A stretch of DNA of 8,055 nucleotides from Candidatus Omnitrophota bacterium (GTDB taxonomy: Bacteria; Omnitrophota; Gorgyraeia; JABMRG01), in the NCBI GenBank assembly GCA_013202935.1, contig JABMRG010000139.1, forward strand, positions 1-8,055, given 5' to 3'. Both the position numbers and the translations under genes were made by a program. The notes under the pieces are model-generated. The model did no database searches. It had not been told where the DNA came from and saw nothing but the letters and a program-made list of their open reading frames with translations. This document shows positions 5,963 to 8,055 of this stretch, one piece after another. The first letter of the stretch is position 1, and each line of letters opens with the position of its first letter.

Positions 5963-7477
5963 ATGAAACCGGTCTACATGGCCACCGCAACTCTTCTTAT
6001 AGATGAAGAGAGCCCTAATGTATTGACTACAAAGGATATGGTGGCGTTAGATAGGCAAGGGTATACTTCATATCGCGAATACTATCAAAGCCAACTAAAG
6101 ATTATTACTTTAAAAACTATTGCCAGCCAGGTATTCAAAAAATTTCACTTGTCAGACTCAAAAGAGTATAAAGGTGCAAAAGAGCCTGTCGATAAATTCT
6201 TAAAGACAGTGAAGGCAGAGCCGGTTAGGGATACGAGGTTGATGCGTCTCCATGTAGAAAATCCTGACCCTCTCCTTGCTGCAGATATTGCAAATTATAT
6301 CGCAGAATTATATGTTAAACGCAACATGTTTTATATAAGCAGAACAGAGCTGATGAATCTTCTTAAGAATGAGTACCTTAAACTTGAATCTAAACTTTCT
6401 GAATATAGCAAGGTCTATAAAGAAGCTCATCCGAAGATGATACGATTGAGGCAGGAAATGAGCGGGCTTATTGCCAAGATTGAAGAGACGAAGGCCCCTG
6501 ACTTTATATTTGACCGGGATATAGATGAGATATCAGCGTCCAGCCTGAGAGGCCTAAAGGCGAATAACGTAAGCATTCAGGACACAGCAGGAGTTCCCAA
6601 AATTCCTGTAAGGCCAAAAAAGCGGCTTAATATAATAATCGCTATGATAATAGGATTCTTGGGTGGAATAGGGCTTGCCTTTTTTCAAGAGTATCTTAAT
6701 GATACAGTAAAGAGTGGAGAGGATGTATCAAGAATAGTAGCATGGCCCCTCCTAGTAAATGTGCCTAAATTTAGCGGAAACCTTAAGCCTCTAGGGAGCA
6801 ATAAGAGTTATATATTGACAAAGACTAAGCCCAATACGCGTGTCGCAGAGACATACAAAGCCCTAAGGACAAGTATAGCTTTCTCCTCTACCGAAGAGCG
6901 TCCCCTAAAGACTATACTCGTATCAAGCCCGGGGCCTCAAGAGGGTAAGACAAGTACCATTTGTAACCTTGCTATTACAATGGCGCAGAATCGCAAAAGA
7001 GTAGTTCTGATCGATGCGGATATGCGCAAGCCACGCCTTCATGAGATATTCAAGCTAAAGAATAATATAGGATTAAGCAGTTTTATTTCAGGCCAGTCAG
7101 ACCAGAAAAATTTAATACAACAGACCGACGTAGATAACCTCTCTTTGATTACCAGCGGACCATATACCCCCAACCCGTCAGAACTCATATCAACACACAA
7201 GATGGAGGAGCTGGTCAAGCTGCTTGAAGATAAGTTTGATTATATATTATTTGATACACCTCCTATTGCTATGGTCACAGATACTGTTATACTCTCTAGG
7301 GTGTCTGATGGCATCATTATGGTCCTAGAGTGCGATAAGACATCAAGAAGGATTCTACCACAGATAAACAAGGTGCTCAGTGATACGAAGGCAAAGGTTG
7401 TCGGTTTTGTTTTAAATAAAAGTTCTGTCCGTTCCGCGCATTATTATAACTATTCGTACTATTCAGACAGCTCATAA
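5963..7477 (+). CDS. Polysaccharide co-polymerase with BY-kinase domain (Wzc/CpsD-like), frame-shifted from its N-terminus
   Basis: This 504-residue frame is the main part of a Wzz-BY-kinase that controls polymer length and export at the inner membrane through cycles of tyrosine autophosphorylation. Visible in order: the end of the Wzz domain (MKPVYMATATLLIDEE), a short coiled coil with the EAHPKMIRLRQEM motif (about 112-165), the Pro-rich VPKIPVRPKKR, the second membrane helix (about 224-241), and then the cytoplasmic kinase. The kinase has VAETYKALRTSI, Walker A SPGPQEGKTS (K329), Walker A' VVLIDADMRKP (D351, D353) and Walker B YILFDTPP (D431). It ends in a tyrosine cluster, HYYNYSYYSDSS, the autophosphorylation site. 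The true start is probably 5838, out of frame (see previous entry); ATG 5963 has no clear ribosome-binding site and would lack helix 1. The periplasmic part is short for the family. A stand-alone start at 5963 is possible but unlikely. Confidence 0.88.
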   Translation: MKPVYMATATLLIDEESPNVLTTKDMVALDRQGYTSYREYYQSQLKIITLKTIASQVFKKFHLSDSKEYKGAKEPVDKFLKTVKAEPVRDTRLMRLHVENPDPLLAADIANYIAELYVKRNMFYISRTELMNLLKNEYLKLESKLSEYSKVYKEAHPKMIRLRQEMSGLIAKIEETKAPDFIFDRDIDEISASSLRGLKANNVSIQDTAGVPKIPVRPKKRLNIIIAMIIGFLGGIGLAFFQEYLNDTVKSGEDVSRIVAWPLLVNVPKFSGNLKPLGSNKSYILTKTKPNTRVAETYKALRTSIAFSSTEERPLKTILVSSPGPQEGKTSTICNLAITMAQNRKRVVLIDADMRKPRLHEIFKLKNNIGLSSFISGQSDQKNLIQQTDVDNLSLITSGPYTPNPSELISTHKMEELVKLLEDKFDYILFDTPPIAMVTDTVILSRVSDGIIMVLECDKTSRRILPQINKVLSDTKAKVVGFVLNKSSVRSAHYYNYSYYSDSS

Positions 7478-7616
7478 GAATCGCTACATATAAGTTTATG
7501 TTAGAGATTATAATGGCCCCGCCTTTTCTACAAAAATATATCTGCGCCGCCACAATTTTACACATTCGCACTTGTGCCCCGCAGGGTGAAGCTTATAGTT
7601 AGGATTATAGAATGCC
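7478..7616. other. Short spacer between kinase and flippase genes
   Basis: This 139-bp gap is the longest inside the export operon. It has no recognisable gene: the only same-strand frame with an ATG (7498-7602, 34 codons) has no ribosome-binding site or familiar motif. Small stem pairs such as ACATA/TATGT (7486-7501) lack a T-run, so I see no terminator. A weak AGGA (7601-7604) precedes the flippase ATG by 12 nt. Confidence 0.4.
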
Positions 7617-8055
7617 ATGAAGAATCAGGTTGTCAAGAATTTAGGAGCTCACTATATTGCGAAACTGATGGGCATGCTACTAGGGCTCTTTCTTATCCCT
7701 TTCCTGGTAAGAAAACTCGGCAAGGATGCCTTTGGCCTGATTATTATCACAGAGTCGGTAATAGCCTTTTTTCAGATAGCAACTATCAGCTTAAGGATAT
7801 CGTTGTCCAGGCACGCAACCTTTGCACTGGCGCAGGGCAATAAAGATAACTTTGTTGAACTACAATGGGGAGCCACTAGTATCAGGTGGCCGGACCCAGT
7901 CAAGTTCAGGGACGCCCTCGGCACATACACCGACGTCACCTACAAGGCCCTACTCCACGACATGGAGGATGGCGAGGATTCTCAGCAAGTGAGAGGTCTG
8001 TTGTGTTACTTCCTTCAGATTCTGAAGGAGGAGGAGACCGCGGACAAGATGGAGA
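7617..8055 (+). CDS. Wzx-type polysaccharide flippase, N-terminus (3' partial, tail suspect)
   Basis: From ATG 7617 the frame runs open to the window end (146 codons). The first 82 residues read MKNQVVKNLGAHYIAKLMGM, then a hydrophobic helix ending IPFLVRKLGKDAFG, a second helix (about 41-58) and SLSRHATFALAQGNKDNFVE. This is the usual start of MOP-superfamily (Wzx/MATE-like) transporters that flip lipid-linked oligosaccharide units across the inner membrane, and it fits the place after a Wzc-like gene. The in-frame TAG at 7608-7610 excludes an earlier start. After about residue 82 (base 7862) the protein becomes soluble and acidic (DPVKFRDALGTYTDV..., LHDMEDGEDS) and the codon usage changes sharply, where a third membrane helix would be expected. 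I trust the flippase call for 7617 to about 7862 only. Confidence 0.7.
   Translation, partial: MKNQVVKNLGAHYIAKLMGMLLGLFLIPFLVRKLGKDAFGLIIITESVIAFFQIATISLRISLSRHATFALAQGNKDNFVELQWGATSIRWPDPVKFRDALGTYTDVTYKALLHDMEDGEDSQQVRGLLCYFLQILKEEETADKME
7863..8055 (+). other. Foreign-looking coding segment fused in frame to the flippase start
   Basis: These last ~190 bases have about 55% GC overall and about 76% GC at third codon positions (48 of 63 by hand), against about 44% and 50% in the preceding flippase codons. The + strand frame continuing from the flippase is open and shows the strongest coding bias of the frames (runs of GAC, GTC, ACC, TAC, AAG, GCC, CTC), so this is real coding DNA from a source with different codon habits. 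I do not recognise the encoded protein (WPDPVKFRDALGTYTDVTYK, then LLCYFLQILKEEETADKME); it has no membrane helix. It may be a chimeric assembly end or a recombination joint. The boundary lies between about 7855 and 7875. Confidence 0.65.

Noticed and set aside
7498..7602. 34-codon frame between kinase and flippase
   Set aside because: No ribosome-binding site, no motif and unremarkable codon use.
7574..7843. 89-residue + strand frame starting near 7574
   Set aside because: It is out of frame with the flippase start, which has clear membrane helices and family motifs, and its own product resembles nothing.
1..8055. CRISPR array, tRNA/rRNA, insertion sequence or integrase
   Set aside because: No regular direct repeats with spacers, no cloverleaf or rRNA-like stretch, and no transposase or recombinase motif was seen on either strand by eye.

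Overview
The window looks like a chromosomal piece from a Gram-negative (two-membrane) bacterium with AT-leaning coding DNA that uses AGA/AGG and ATA codons freely. The outer-membrane barrel proteins and the Wza/Wzc-type export genes show the diderm envelope. Short non-lipoprotein Wza proteins, BBP2-type barrels and GC-rich palindromic repeats of the TCCGCC...GGCGGA kind fit an uncultured lineage such as Omnitrophota or a relative. That placement is an impression, not something the sequence proves. Every gene I can support is on the + strand.

Left part (1-3261): a tightly packed run holding the 3' end of dnaK, dnaJ, a small FmdB-type zinc-ribbon gene, a VanZ-like membrane protein gene, and then a DUF1015 gene. 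Junctions are a 1-nt overlap (dnaK/dnaJ), a 1-nt gap, a 4-nt overlap and a 27-nt gap, so this reads as one transcription unit downstream of the heat-shock chaperone. The dnaK tail is very Gln/Gly/Pro-rich and carries a 30-bp near-perfect palindrome that is translated in frame.

Middle (3262-3977): about 715 bp with no intact gene. It contains the C-terminal 119 codons of a beta-barrel outer-membrane 'transporter' without start codon or N-terminus (3447-3806), then an AT-rich leader with a possible promoter for the next operon.

Right part (3978-8055): the start of an exopolysaccharide or capsule export operon: a BBP2-type outer-membrane beta-barrel protein, a short Wza-like Poly_export/SLBB protein, a Wzc/CpsD-type polysaccharide co-polymerase fused to a BY-kinase, and the 5' end of a Wzx-type flippase. 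The expected order of work is flippase (lipid-linked unit across the inner membrane), co-polymerase/kinase (chain-length control), Wza-like protein (periplasm/outer-membrane channel) and barrel (outer-membrane partner).

Three sequence-integrity points matter. The kinase gene has a one-base frameshift inside its first transmembrane helix (about 5942). Its periplasmic coiled coil looks shorter than usual. The last ~190 bases change abruptly to GC-rich codon usage (third-position GC about 76% against 50% just before, my hand count) and no longer look like a flippase, which suggests a chimeric contig end or a recombination joint. I did not find a convincing new defence, mobile or RNA system in this window.
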